From NCBI GenBank assembly GCA_028292485.1, contig JAQGMG010000043.1, positions 1-64,000 of the forward strand: 64,000 nt of DNA, read 5' to 3'. The position numbers were made by a program, and so were the translations under genes. The notes under the pieces are model-generated. The model had not been told where the DNA came from. It did not search any database and saw nothing but the letters and a program-made list of their open reading frames with translations. The DNA is from Rhodocyclales bacterium. Lineage in GTDB: Bacteria; Pseudomonadota; Gammaproteobacteria; Burkholderiales; Rhodocyclaceae. This document shows, one piece after another, positions 14,870 to 23,257 of this stretch (its first letter is position 1; every line of letters starts with the position of its first letter).

Positions 14870-16591
14870 ATGCCCCTTACAGAAGTTACCTCCAACCAGA
14901 ACGTCGGCGAAGACAGCTTTGCCGCGCTATTCGAAGAAAGCCTCACCCGCCAGGAAATGCGCGCTGGTGAAGTCATTACCGCTGAAGTTGTGCGTATCGA
15001 CAATAACTTTGTCGTCGTCAATGCCGGCCTGAAGTCCGAGAGCTACATTCCGCTCGAAGAATTCCGCAATGACCGTGGCGAACTCGAAGCAACGCCTGGT
15101 GATTTTGTGCTTGTTGCCATTGAAGCGCTGGAAGACGGTTTCGGTGAAACCCGCCTGTCGCGAGACAAGGCCAAGCGTGTTGCCGCCTGGAACTTCCTTG
15201 ACGCTGCCCTCACAGAAGGCACGCTGGTCAAGGGTATGGTTACCGGCAAGGTCAAGGGCGGTCTGACCGTCATGACCAATGGCATCCGCGCCTTCCTGCC
15301 CGGTTCGCTGGTGGATATGCGTCCTGTCAAGGACACCACCCCGTTCGAAGGCAAGGAATTCGAATTCAAGGTTATCAAGCTCGACCGCAAGCGTAACAAC
15401 GTGGTCGTGTCGCGTCGTGCAGTGCTCGAAGTGAGCATGGGCGAAGAACGCGAAAAGCTCCTGGCCAACCTGTCCGAAGGGACCGTGGTCAAGGGTATCG
15501 TCAAGAACATCACCGACTACGGCGCGTTCGTGGATCTGGGTGGTATCGACGGTCTGCTGCACATTACCGATCTGGCATGGCGCCGCGTCCGTCACCCGTC
15601 CGAAGTGCTGACGGTTGGCGACGAAGTCACTGCCAAGATCCTGAAGTTCGACCAAGAGAAGAACCGCGTCTCGCTGGGCATGAAGCAGCTCGGCGAAGAT
15701 CCATGGGTAGGCATTTCGCGCCGTTACCCGTCGGGCACGCGTCTGTTCGGCAAGGTCACCAACATCACCGACTACGGCTCATTCGTTGAAGTCGAACAAG
15801 GCATCGAAGGCCTGGTTCACGTTTCCGAAATGGACTGGACCAACAAGAACATTCACCCGACCAAGGTTGTCCAGCTGGGCGACGAAGTCGAAGTGATGAT
15901 CCTGGAAAGCGACGAAGACCGTCGCCGTATCTCGCTGGGCATGAAGCAGTGCAAGGCGAACCCATGGGATGATTTCGCTGCCAACGCCAAGAAGGGCGAC
16001 CGCGTGAAGGGTGCCATCAAGTCGATTACCGACTTCGGCGTCTTCATTGGTCTGCCAGGCGGTATCGATGGTCTGGTTCACCTGTCCGACCTGTCGTGGT
16101 CGGCAACGGGCGAAGAAGCCATCCGCAACTTCAAGAAGGGCGACGAGCTGGAAGCGGTTGTGCTGGCTATCGACGTCGAGAAGGAACGCATCTCGCTGGG
16201 CGTCAAACAGCTCGATGGCGATCCTTTCACGACCTTCGTGGCAACGCATGACAAGAACAGCATGGTCAATGGCACTGTGACATCCGTGGATGCCAAGGGC
16301 GCCGTGATCAACCTGGGTAACGACGTGGAAGGTTATCTGCGCGTATCCGAATTCTCGCGTGATCGCATCGAAGATCTGAGCACCGTGCTGAAGGTTGGCG
16401 AGACCCTTGAAACCATGATCATCAACGTGGACCGCAAGTCGCGTTCGATCAGCCTGTCGATCAAGGCCAAGGACCAGGCCGAGCAATCGGATGCCATGCA
16501 GAAGATCGCGGCAGACACGAACTCGGCAGCCAGCGGCACAACCAATCTTGGTGCTCTGCTCAAGGCCAAGCTCGGTTCTTCACAGCAATAA
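14870..16591 (+). CDS. rpsA: 30S ribosomal protein S1
   Basis: A 573-residue protein with six consecutive S1 RNA-binding domains. The first two (from about 25 to 170) are the ribosome-docking, diverged copies. Copies three to six carry the repeated [19 protein letters not shown] type motif and SLGMKQ ends. S1 recruits mRNA to the 30S subunit. No strong Shine-Dalgarno sequence precedes ATG 14870, which matches the known habit of rpsA being recognised through structure and autoregulated by S1. ihfB follows 27 bp downstream, the usual proteobacterial pairing. Confidence 0.98.
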   Translation: MPLTEVTSNQNVGEDSFAALFEESLTRQEMRAGEVITAEVVRIDNNFVVVNAGLKSESYIPLEEFRNDRGELEATPGDFVLVAIEALEDGFGETRLSRDKAKRVAAWNFLDAALTEGTLVKGMVTGKVKGGLTVMTNGIRAFLPGSLVDMRPVKDTTPFEGKEFEFKVIKLDRKRNNVVVSRRAVLEVSMGEEREKLLANLSEGTVVKGIVKNITDYGAFVDLGGIDGLLHITDLAWRRVRHPSEVLTVGDEVTAKILKFDQEKNRVSLGMKQLGEDPWVGISRRYPSGTRLFGKVTNITDYGSFVEVEQGIEGLVHVSEMDWTNKNIHPTKVVQLGDEVEVMILESDEDRRRISLGMKQCKANPWDDFAANAKKGDRVKGAIKSITDFGVFIGLPGGIDGLVHLSDLSWSATGEEAIRNFKKGDELEAVVLAIDVEKERISLGVKQLDGDPFTTFVATHDKNSMVNGTVTSVDAKGAVINLGNDVEGYLRVSEFSRDRIEDLSTVLKVGETLETMIINVDRKSRSISLSIKAKDQAEQSDAMQKIAADTNSAASGTTNLGALLKAKLGSSQQ

Positions 16592-16618
16592 GCCGGCAAT
16601 AGGGTCTATTGCGTTGTC

Positions 16619-16915
16619 ATGACAAAATCGGAATTGATCGAAAGCCTGACTGCGCGTTATCCGCAGTTAGGCGCCAGGGATGCCGATTTCGCCGTCAAGG
16701 TGATTCTCGATGAGATGGCCGCGTGCTTGTCGCGCGGCCAGCGCATCGAGATTCGCGGGTTCGGCAGCTTCGCCCTGAACTATCGGCCACCCCGCGTGGG
16801 ACGCAATCCCAAGTCGGGTGACAAGGTGATGGTTCCGGAAAAATACGTTCCGCATTTCAAGGCGGGCAAGGAGCTGCGCGAGCGCGTCGATCAAAGCGGT
16901 GATGTGCCGGCGTGA
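16619..16915 (+). CDS. ihfB: Integration host factor subunit beta
   Basis: A 98-residue DNABII-family DNA-bending protein that pairs with IhfA. The family pattern [21 protein letters not shown] contains the arm with the intercalating proline (NPKSGD). The N-terminal [17 protein letters not shown] matches IHF-beta more closely than HU. It lies directly after rpsA and before a strong terminator, so it closes the long aromatic/translation transcript. Confidence 0.96.
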   Translation: MTKSELIESLTARYPQLGARDADFAVKVILDEMAACLSRGQRIEIRGFGSFALNYRPPRVGRNPKSGDKVMVPEKYVPHFKAGKELRERVDQSGDVPA

Positions 16916-16984
16916 AGAACGTTGTGAAATTCGGTGTTGTGATTCGTGATGTGAATTGATTGCTCGAATTGATGCTATATCCGG

Positions 16985-17013
16985 GAAGGCGGTCACTGAC
17001 CGCCTTCTTTTTT
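16985..17013 (+). terminator. Rho-independent terminator after ihfB
   Basis: Inverted repeat GAAGGCGGTCA / TGACCGCCTTC (16985-17007) followed by a T-tract (17008-17013). It separates ihfB from lapA. Confidence 0.92.
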
Positions 17014-17039
17014 GCCCTGCGGTATTGGATAATCCGCCG

Positions 17040-17327
17040 ATGCGAATAATCGTCTGGTTTTTGCGGCTGTTGGCCTTCATTCTGTTGCTTGGTTTTGCCA
17101 TCAAGAATGATGCGCTCGTAACAGTGAATTTCTTTCTTGGCACGCATTGGCAGCTGCCGCTGGTGCTGGTGATGCTGCTGATGTTTGCAGCTGGCACAGC
17201 AGTGGGTGTCACGGCCATGCTTTCCACGCTTGTGTCCCAGCGTCGTGAGATCGGCCGCTTGCGCAAACTGCGTGGCGAACCGGTCATTCCGAAAAGCGCT
17301 CAACCGCAGTACCCCGACTCGGTCTGA
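17040..17327 (+). CDS. lapA: LapA-family inner-membrane protein (DUF1049)
   Basis: A 95-residue protein with two hydrophobic segments (about 3-19 and 38-62) joined by NDALVTVNFFLGTHWQLPL, the LapA/YciS signature, and a basic cytoplasmic tail RREIGRLRKLRG. In Escherichia coli LapA acts with LapB in LPS assembly and control of LpxC turnover. ATG 17040 is chosen because it opens directly on the first membrane helix; the frame extends upstream into the terminator. lapB starts 5 bp after the stop. Confidence 0.88.
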   Translation: MRIIVWFLRLLAFILLLGFAIKNDALVTVNFFLGTHWQLPLVLVMLLMFAAGTAVGVTAMLSTLVSQRREIGRLRKLRGEPVIPKSAQPQYPDSV

Positions 17328-17332
17328 CGTCC

Positions 17333-18505
17333 ATGGATTTCGAATTCTGGTGGCTGCTTTCCTGGCCGCTATTCTTTGCTCTGGGCTGGGTTGCCGCCCG
17401 TATCGACATCCGCCATCTATTGCGGGAGTCGCGCTCGCTGCCGCGCTCTTACCTGAGCGGGCTCAACTTCCTCGTCAATGAGCAGCCCGACAAGGCAATC
17501 GATGCGTTCCTCGAAGCGGTGCGTATCGATCCGCAAACGATTGAACTGCACTTCGCGCTTGGCAGCCTGTTTCGCCGTCGCGGCGAAGTGGATCGCTCCA
17601 TCCGTATCCATCAGAGCCTTGTTGATCGAGAAGACCTGACCGGCGATCAACGCTTGCAGGCCCTCGAAGAGCTGGGGCAGGACTACCTCAAGGCGGGCCT
17701 GCTCGATCGCGCCGAAGCCGCCTATTCGCAACTGCGTGACACACCTCTGCGCGAGACTGCATTCCGCGCCTTGCTTGAGATCTATCAGCAGGAAAAAAAC
17801 TGGAACAAGGCCATTGAAATTGCACGCCAGATGCCCGGCAACGATCATCAGTGGGAGCATGTAATTGCCAACTTTCATTGCGAACTGGCTTCCACTGAAA
17901 TGGCGCATTCACGTTATGACGCAGCGCTGCAGCAGGTAGACGAAGCGTTGCGCGTGAACCGGCGCTGCGTGCGCGCCGCCATGTTGCAGGGAGATATCCA
18001 TGCGGCGTTGGGTAACGACTCAGCCGCTCTGGAGTCATGGAAGCGCATCGAACAGATGGAGCCGGGTTTTCTGTCGCAGGTTGCCGAACGGATGATGGAC
18101 GCATATCGCCGGGCGGGCGATGCGGAGGGGGGCATCCAGTTGTTGCGCTACTATCTGGATCGTTATCCTTCCCTTGACCTGCTGGAGTCGGTATTTCAGT
18201 GGGACATGGAGCATCAGGGCGCGCATGTTGCCTATGCCTTGGTACGCGACGAGCTCAAGCGCAATCCAACCTTGCTTGGTCTCGACAAGCTTCTCGAAGC
18301 TGCGGTATTCACTGCCTCGGCGGATAAGCGCAACGATGTCGAGCTGGTGAAAGGCCTGATTCATGGCCACACGCGTCGCGTCGCACGCTATTGCTGCGAT
18401 CGGTGCGGTTTCAAGGCACGACAGTTCTACTGGCGTTGCCCGGCCTGTGGTGAGTGGGAATCTTACCCGCCGCGCCGAACTGAAGAATTCGATCTGACGC
18501 CGTAA
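17333..18505 (+). CDS. lapB: Lipopolysaccharide assembly protein LapB
   Basis: A 390-residue protein: one N-terminal membrane anchor (about 5-22), then six or more TPR repeats from about 35 to 340. A C-terminal rubredoxin-type zinc/iron knuckle lies at about 345-370 (CDRCGF and CPACGEW). LapB (YciM) links FtsH and LpxC, adjusting LPS synthesis. All four knuckle cysteines are present. The lapA-lapB pair precedes ugd and the heptose genes, giving an envelope cluster. Confidence 0.95.
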   Translation: MDFEFWWLLSWPLFFALGWVAARIDIRHLLRESRSLPRSYLSGLNFLVNEQPDKAIDAFLEAVRIDPQTIELHFALGSLFRRRGEVDRSIRIHQSLVDREDLTGDQRLQALEELGQDYLKAGLLDRAEAAYSQLRDTPLRETAFRALLEIYQQEKNWNKAIEIARQMPGNDHQWEHVIANFHCELASTEMAHSRYDAALQQVDEALRVNRRCVRAAMLQGDIHAALGNDSAALESWKRIEQMEPGFLSQVAERMMDAYRRAGDAEGGIQLLRYYLDRYPSLDLLESVFQWDMEHQGAHVAYALVRDELKRNPTLLGLDKLLEAAVFTASADKRNDVELVKGLIHGHTRRVARYCCDRCGFKARQFYWRCPACGEWESYPPRRTEEFDLTP

Positions 18506-18558
18506 CGCATGAACATGGCGTCGTCATCTATCGCAATTGAAATAGTGCAGGGAATATC

Positions 18559-19881
18559 ATGAAAATTACTGTTGTTGGTACGGGTTATGTAGGTCTCGTT
18601 TCTGGCGCCTGTATGGCCGAAGTCGGTAACGATGTGTTGTGTCTTGACCTGGACAAGGAAAAGATCCGCATCCTCGAAGAAGGCGGTATCCCGATCTTCG
18701 AACCGGGTCTGCTGGAAATGGTGAAACGCAATGTGGCGGCCGGCCGCCTGCATTTCACTACCGACATCGAGCGTGCTGTCGCACACGGCACCATCCAGTT
18801 CATCGCCGTCGGCACACCGCCCGATGAGGACGGCTCTGCCGATCTGAAATACGTGCTGGCAGCCGCCCGCAATATCGGCAAGCACATGACGGACTACAAG
18901 GTCGTCGTCGACAAGTCGACCGTGCCGGTCGGTACCGGTGACAAAGTACGCGCTGCCATTGCCGATGAGCTCAAGGCGCGTGGCATCGAAGTGCCTTACA
19001 GCGTCGTGTCGAATCCCGAATTCCTCAAGGAAGGCGCGGCAGTCGAAGACTTCATGCGCCCGGATCGCATCGTCGTCGGCGCCGAAGATGAACAGGCCAT
19101 TCACCTCATGCGCGCCTTGTACGCGCCATTCCAGCGCAATCACGAGCGCTTGCTGGTGGTGGATATCCGTTCGGCCGAGCTGACCAAGTACGCAGCCAAC
19201 GCCATGCTGGCCACCCGCATCTCGTTCATGAACGAGCTGGCCCTGCTGGCCGAAAAGCTGGGTGCCGACATCGAACTGGTACGCCAGGGCATCGGCTCCG
19301 ATCCGCGTATCGGCTGGCACTTCCTCTACGCCGGTTGCGGCTACGGCGGTTCATGCTTCCCGAAAGACGTGCAGGCTCTGATCCGCACATCGAATGCTGT
19401 CGGTCAGCCCATGCAGGTCCTGCAGGCCGTTGAAGCCGCAAATGACAGGCAGAAGCACGTGCTGGTTGACAAGATTGTCGGGCGCTTCGGCGAAGACCTG
19501 TCGGGCAAGCGCTTCGCACTGTGGGGTTTGGCATTCAAGCCACAGACCGACGATATGCGCGAAGCGCCAAGCCGCGTGATCATCGAAGAATTGTTCAAGC
19601 GTGGCGCATCGGTCACAGCCTACGACCCGGTTGCCATGCACGAGGCACAGCGTATTTTCACTGACGAAGCACGTCTGTCCTTTGCCGATCAACCCATGGC
19701 CGCGCTTGAAGGTGCAGACGCGCTGGTGATCGTGACCGAGTGGAAGGAATTCCGCAGTCCCGATTTCAATACGATCAAGGCCAAGCTCAAGAGCCCGGTC
19801 ATCATCGACGGTCGTAATATCTTCTCGCCCGAGTTGCCGCGTGCGGCAGGCCTCGAGTATTTCGGTATCGGCCGTAAGTAA
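18559..19881 (+). CDS. ugd: UDP-glucose 6-dehydrogenase
   Basis: A 440-residue NAD-dependent enzyme that oxidises UDP-glucose to UDP-glucuronate. The Rossmann motif [17 protein letters not shown] is at the N-terminus. The catalytic cysteine is about Cys266 in [15 protein letters not shown], and the C-terminal UDP-binding domain contains [13 protein letters not shown]. The product feeds capsule/exopolysaccharide or lipid A aminoarabinose synthesis; no such cluster is in view. It lies between lapB and hldA, 14 bp before hldA. Confidence 0.96.
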   Translation: MKITVVGTGYVGLVSGACMAEVGNDVLCLDLDKEKIRILEEGGIPIFEPGLLEMVKRNVAAGRLHFTTDIERAVAHGTIQFIAVGTPPDEDGSADLKYVLAAARNIGKHMTDYKVVVDKSTVPVGTGDKVRAAIADELKARGIEVPYSVVSNPEFLKEGAAVEDFMRPDRIVVGAEDEQAIHLMRALYAPFQRNHERLLVVDIRSAELTKYAANAMLATRISFMNELALLAEKLGADIELVRQGIGSDPRIGWHFLYAGCGYGGSCFPKDVQALIRTSNAVGQPMQVLQAVEAANDRQKHVLVDKIVGRFGEDLSGKRFALWGLAFKPQTDDMREAPSRVIIEELFKRGASVTAYDPVAMHEAQRIFTDEARLSFADQPMAALEGADALVIVTEWKEFRSPDFNTIKAKLKSPVIIDGRNIFSPELPRAAGLEYFGIGRK

Positions 19882-19895
19882 GCACAATAATTGTC

Positions 19896-20834
19896 ATGGC
19901 AAAACTGGCTATTCCCGATACCAGCAAGGCGCGCGTCCTCGTCGTTGGCGATGTCATGCTGGATCGCTACTGGTTCGGCGATGTCGAACGCATATCGCCC
20001 GAAGCGCCAGTGCCCGTGGTGCGCGTCCAGCGCACCGAAGAGCGTCCCGGTGGTGCCGCCAACGTAGCACGCAACGGGTCTGCCCTTGGCGCCAGTCTGA
20101 GCCTGCTGTCTGTCGTAGGCGAGGACGAAGCGGCGAACGCGCTGGAGCACCTGGTGAGCGAGGCCGGCGTGCGCTCGCTGATGCAGCGTGACGGCAGCCT
20201 GTCGACGACCATCAAACTGCGTGTATTGGGGCGGCAGCAACAGCTATTGCGTATCGATTTCGAGAACACGCCTTCCGAGAACGTGTTGAGTGCCAAGCTG
20301 GAAGCTTACAAGCGGGAGCTGGCAGATCATGATGTCGTCATTCTCTCGGACTACGGCAAGGGCGGGCTGACGTTCGTACAGGAGATGATCGACCTGGCGC
20401 GTGCTGCGGGCAAGCCGGTGCTGGTCGACCCGAAAGGTGAGGACTATTCACGCTACAGAGGCGCCAGCCTGCTGACGCCGAACCGCTCCGAACTTCGCCA
20501 GGTGGTAGGCAAATGGCGCGACGATGCCGACCTGGCCGAACGCGCGCAAAAGCTGCGCAGGGAACTGGCGCTGGACGCCTTGCTGGTGACACGTTCGGAA
20601 GAGGGCATGACGCTGTTTCGCGCAGAAGGTACCGTGCATGAAGGCACGCGTGCACAGGAAGTCTTTGACGTATCTGGCGCTGGCGACACCGTCATCGCGA
20701 CGCTGGCAGTGATGCTGGCGAGCGGCTGCGATCTGGCGACGGCGATGCGTCTTTCCAATCATGCCGCCGGCATCGTAGTCGGCAAGCTGGGTACGGCGAC
20801 CGTTACGCTCGACGAGTTGCGGGCGGAGTTTTAA
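19896..20834 (+). CDS. hldA: D-glycero-beta-D-manno-heptose-7-phosphate kinase (stand-alone kinase)
   Basis: A 312-residue PfkB/ribokinase-fold kinase of ADP-heptose synthesis, corresponding to the first half of Escherichia coli HldE. VGDVMLDRYWFGDVERISPE at about 13-32 is characteristic, followed by RPGGAANVARN and the anion-hole/catalytic base DVSGAGDTVIA. The cytidylyltransferase-like domain of HldE is absent, so an hldC partner should be encoded elsewhere. A dRS3-like repeat separates it from hldD. Confidence 0.94.
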   Translation: MAKLAIPDTSKARVLVVGDVMLDRYWFGDVERISPEAPVPVVRVQRTEERPGGAANVARNGSALGASLSLLSVVGEDEAANALEHLVSEAGVRSLMQRDGSLSTTIKLRVLGRQQQLLRIDFENTPSENVLSAKLEAYKRELADHDVVILSDYGKGGLTFVQEMIDLARAAGKPVLVDPKGEDYSRYRGASLLTPNRSELRQVVGKWRDDADLAERAQKLRRELALDALLVTRSEEGMTLFRAEGTVHEGTRAQEVFDVSGAGDTVIATLAVMLASGCDLATAMRLSNHAAGIVVGKLGTATVTLDELRAEF

Positions 20835-20850
20835 GAATCACCATTGACGC

Positions 20851-20934
20851 GTCATTCCCGCGAAAGCGGGAATCCACGTGAACCTCAATGCAGTTTGGTT
20901 CCGACAAGTGGATTCCCGCTTCTGCGGCAATGAC
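20851..20934. repeat. dRS3-like intergenic palindromic repeat, locus 1
   Basis: Two 27-bp arms in inverted orientation (20851-20877 and 20908-20934, 24 of 27 positions pairing) flank a 30-bp core. The left arm contains ATTCCCGCGAAAGCGGGAAT, itself a palindrome of the form ATTCCC-N8-GGGAAT. The same arm recurs at 56983 and 63931. The element lies between hldA and hldD, which are presumably still cotranscribed, so the RNA would fold into a large hairpin. Confidence 0.92.
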
Positions 20935-20963
20935 GATCAAATTTATTTTCGAGGTATCAATTC

Positions 20964-21965
20964 ATGGCTCGTTACATTGTCGTCACCGGCGCAGCCGGTT
21001 TCATCGGTTCGAACATCGTGGCGGGTCTGAATGCGCGCGGCGTGACGAACATCATTGCGGTCGATAACCTGACGCGCGGCGACAAGTTCAAGAATCTCGT
21101 GAAATGCGAGATCGCCGATTACATCGACAAGAAGGAATTTCTTGCGGCGATCGAATCCGGTGAGTTCGATGGTGGCATCGAGGCCATCCTGCACGAAGGC
21201 GCATGCTCCGACACCATGGAGCACAACGGCCAGTACATGATGGACAACAACTATCGCTACTCGTTGTCGTTGCTCGATTACTGCGCCGACCAGCAGATTC
21301 CCTACTTGTACGCCTCGTCTGCGGCCACTTATGGCGGCAGCAGTGTATTCAAGGAAGAGCCTCAGTACGAAGCGCCCTTGAATGTGTATGGCTATTCCAA
21401 GTTACTGTTTGATCAGGTCGTACGCCGTGCGATGCCTGATATCGCCTCACCGGTGATCGGTTTTCGCTACTTCAACGTCTACGGGCAGAACGAGCAACAC
21501 AAAGGGCGGATGGCCTCTGTGGCGTTTCACGCCTTCAATCAATTCCAGGCTGAAGGCAAGGTCAAGCTGTTCGAAGGCTGCGACGGTTATGCCAATGGCG
21601 GCCAGTTGCGGGATTTCGTGCATGTCGATGACATCGTCTCGGCCAATCTGTTTTTCCTTGAAAAAGGCGACCGCTCGGGCGTGTTCAACCTCGGCACGGG
21701 GCGCGCCCAGAGCTTCAATGACATTGCAGTAGCCGTCATCAACAGTTGCCGCACGGCTGCCGGCAAGGAAGCACTTTCGCTGGCTGAGTTGCAGGCGCAA
21801 GGCCTGATCGAATACATCCCGTTCCCCGAAGCGCTCAAGGGCAAGTATCAGAGCTTTACGCAGGCTGACATGACGGCCTTGCGCGAGGCTGGTTACGATC
21901 TTCCGTTCGCCGACGTGTCAACCGGCGTGGGGAGGTACTGCGTTAAGCTCATGCAGGGTAAATAG
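20964..21965 (+). CDS. hldD: ADP-L-glycero-D-manno-heptose 6-epimerase
   Basis: A 333-residue extended SDR that epimerises ADP-D-glycero-heptose for the LPS inner core. The NAD motif is GAAGFIGSN at 9-17, [13 protein letters not shown] is an HldD hallmark, and the catalytic YxxxK is YGYSK in [16 protein letters not shown]. Full length and intact. With hldA and lapAB it marks a Gram-negative with heptose-containing LPS. Confidence 0.97.
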   Translation: MARYIVVTGAAGFIGSNIVAGLNARGVTNIIAVDNLTRGDKFKNLVKCEIADYIDKKEFLAAIESGEFDGGIEAILHEGACSDTMEHNGQYMMDNNYRYSLSLLDYCADQQIPYLYASSAATYGGSSVFKEEPQYEAPLNVYGYSKLLFDQVVRRAMPDIASPVIGFRYFNVYGQNEQHKGRMASVAFHAFNQFQAEGKVKLFEGCDGYANGGQLRDFVHVDDIVSANLFFLEKGDRSGVFNLGTGRAQSFNDIAVAVINSCRTAAGKEALSLAELQAQGLIEYIPFPEALKGKYQSFTQADMTALREAGYDLPFADVSTGVGRYCVKLMQGK

Positions 21966-22052
21966 TCCGTTTTCCCGAATGCGGAAACGTGGCGGCCAAA
22001 CCTGCTTTTGTATTGCCTTCGTATTTTTCCATCACTTTCGGGAGTCATATCA

Positions 22053-22646
22053 ATGCTGAAAAAACTGCTGCTTGCTACCCTGGGTTTGCTTGCTTCTATC
22101 GGCATGGCCATTGCCGCTGTCAATATCAATACGGCTACTGAACAGGAACTGGACAGCCTGCCTGGCGTAGGCCCTGCCAAGGCGAAGGCAATCGTCGAAT
22201 ATCGCAAGGCCAACGGCAACTTCAAATCAGTCGATGATCTCAAGAACGTCAAAGGTATCGGCGACAAGACCTTCGCCGATCTCAAGAGCCAGATCGCGGT
22301 AAGTGGCGCGACGACTGCGCCGGCTGCTCCCCCTGCAAAGGACAAGAAGGAAGTCGTGAAGGACAAGGCGCAAGAGCTCAAGGCCGACACGAAGGCCGCT
22401 GCGAAGGAAACTGCAGGCGCCACCAAGTCCGCTGCCGCTGTTGTCGAGAAGAAGGCGGACAAGGCAGCTGCAGTGGTGAAGGAAAAAGCCGGCGATGCCA
22501 AGGATGCTGTGAAGGCTGACGCCAAGGCGGTGAAGGGCGAAGCCAAGTCGGCAGCATCTGTTGCCGAAGACAAGATGGGCAAGACAAAAGACAAGGCAGA
22601 AAAGAAAATGAAGAAGGCCGCCAGCAGCGCTTCTTCGGCGAAATGA
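22053..22646 (+). CDS. ComEA-like helix-hairpin-helix protein with a long Lys/Ala-rich tail
   Basis: A 197-residue exported protein. Residues 1-21 are a signal peptide (MLKKLLLATLGLLASIGMAIA). Residues 22-83 form a ComEA-type double helix-hairpin-helix (VNINTATEQELDSLPGVGPAKAKAI, then VKGIGDKTFADLKSQI), which in ComEA binds incoming DNA in the periplasm. The remaining 110 residues are low-complexity, almost only A, K, D, E, V and T, in repeats such as KEKAGDAKDAVKADAKA; they resemble LEA-like or histone-H1-like amphipathic repeats. Ordinary betaproteobacterial homologues stop after the HhH region. ATG 22053 follows a CGGGAG site. No competence genes adjoin it. The HhH call is firm, the tail function unknown. 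Confidence 0.82.
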   Translation: MLKKLLLATLGLLASIGMAIAAVNINTATEQELDSLPGVGPAKAKAIVEYRKANGNFKSVDDLKNVKGIGDKTFADLKSQIAVSGATTAPAAPPAKDKKEVVKDKAQELKADTKAAAKETAGATKSAAAVVEKKADKAAAVVKEKAGDAKDAVKADAKAVKGEAKSAASVAEDKMGKTKDKAEKKMKKAASSASSAK

Positions 22647-22688
22647 TCGTGGCCTGAGCTTGCGGCTCGCAAGAGCTGCGGCAGATGA

Positions 22689-22716
22689 CCCCATGCAGCG
22701 ATGCATGGGGTTTTTT
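22689..22716 (+). terminator. Rho-independent terminator after the ComEA-like gene
   Basis: Stem CCCCATGCA / TGCATGGGG (22689-22697 and 22702-22710) with loop GCGA, then six T residues (22711-22716). Confidence 0.93.
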
Positions 22717-22766
22717 CATGCTCGTATGCCTTCGCCTGCGCTGCCAAAGCCGCAAGCCTTGCGGTA

Positions 22767-22772
22767 TATAAT
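22767..22772 (+). promoter_or_regulatory. Consensus -10 box (TATAAT) upstream of fdxA
   Basis: A perfect TATAAT at 22767-22772 lies 42 bp before the fdxA ATG and downstream of a terminator. No good -35 is visible at 16-18 bp, so an activator or weak -35 may be involved. Confidence 0.45.
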
Positions 22773-22813
22773 CGAACCCGATCAGCACCCTGCCTTTGTG
22801 GAGAAAGAACGAG

Positions 22814-23137
22814 ATGACTTACGTTGTGACCGAGTCCTGCATCAAGTGCAAATACACCGATTGCGTGGACGTTTGCCCGGTCGATTGTTTCCGTGAAGGA
22901 CCGAACTTCCTCGTCATTGATCCGGACGAATGCATCGATTGCACACTGTGCGTGGCGGAGTGCCCGGTCGAGGCGATCTATGCCGAAGACGACCTGCCAG
23001 CCGATCAGGTGCAGTTCACGGCGATCAATGCCGAACTGGCCAAAAAGTGGACGGCAATAGTCGAGCGCAAGGACCCGCTGCCGGATGCGGACGATTGGGC
23101 CAAGATCAAGGGCAAAGCTGACAAGCTCGAACGCTGA
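22814..23137 (+). CDS. fdxA: 7Fe ferredoxin (FdxA type, [3Fe-4S][4Fe-4S])
   Basis: A 107-residue low-potential electron carrier. The cysteines follow the Azotobacter ferredoxin I plan shifted by one: Cys9, Cys17 and Cys50 for the 3Fe cluster; Cys21, Cys40, Cys43 and Cys46 for the 4Fe cluster; plus Cys12 and Cys25. The C-terminal extension [19 protein letters not shown] is typical of the FdxA subfamily. ATG 22814 is chosen over an upstream in-frame ATG because the motif [20 protein letters not shown] begins there in this family. It is flanked by terminators on both sides, so monocistronic. The redox partner is unknown. Confidence 0.95.
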   Translation: MTYVVTESCIKCKYTDCVDVCPVDCFREGPNFLVIDPDECIDCTLCVAECPVEAIYAEDDLPADQVQFTAINAELAKKWTAIVERKDPLPDADDWAKIKGKADKLER

Positions 23138-23155
23138 GCCTCCACGCCCGGCAAG

Positions 23156-23191
23156 AAAAGGCGCGGCCTTACGGCTTGCGCCTTTTCCTTT
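23156..23191 (+). terminator. Terminator after fdxA
   Basis: Inverted repeat AAAAGGCGCGGCC / GGCTTGCGCCTTTT (23156-23168 and 23173-23186, one bulge) followed by CCTTTTC. It sits 19 bp past fdxA. Confidence 0.82.
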
Positions 23192-23257
23192 TCAGGCATG
23201 GCAGCATCGGGTCTGTTCGCCTTCACCCGATGGTTGCGTGTGAGCAGACCTTAAAGG

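Noticed and set aside
20851-20934. Repeats as a CRISPR array
   Set aside because: The units are inverted pairs at single sites, not direct repeats with regular spacers, and there is no cas gene.
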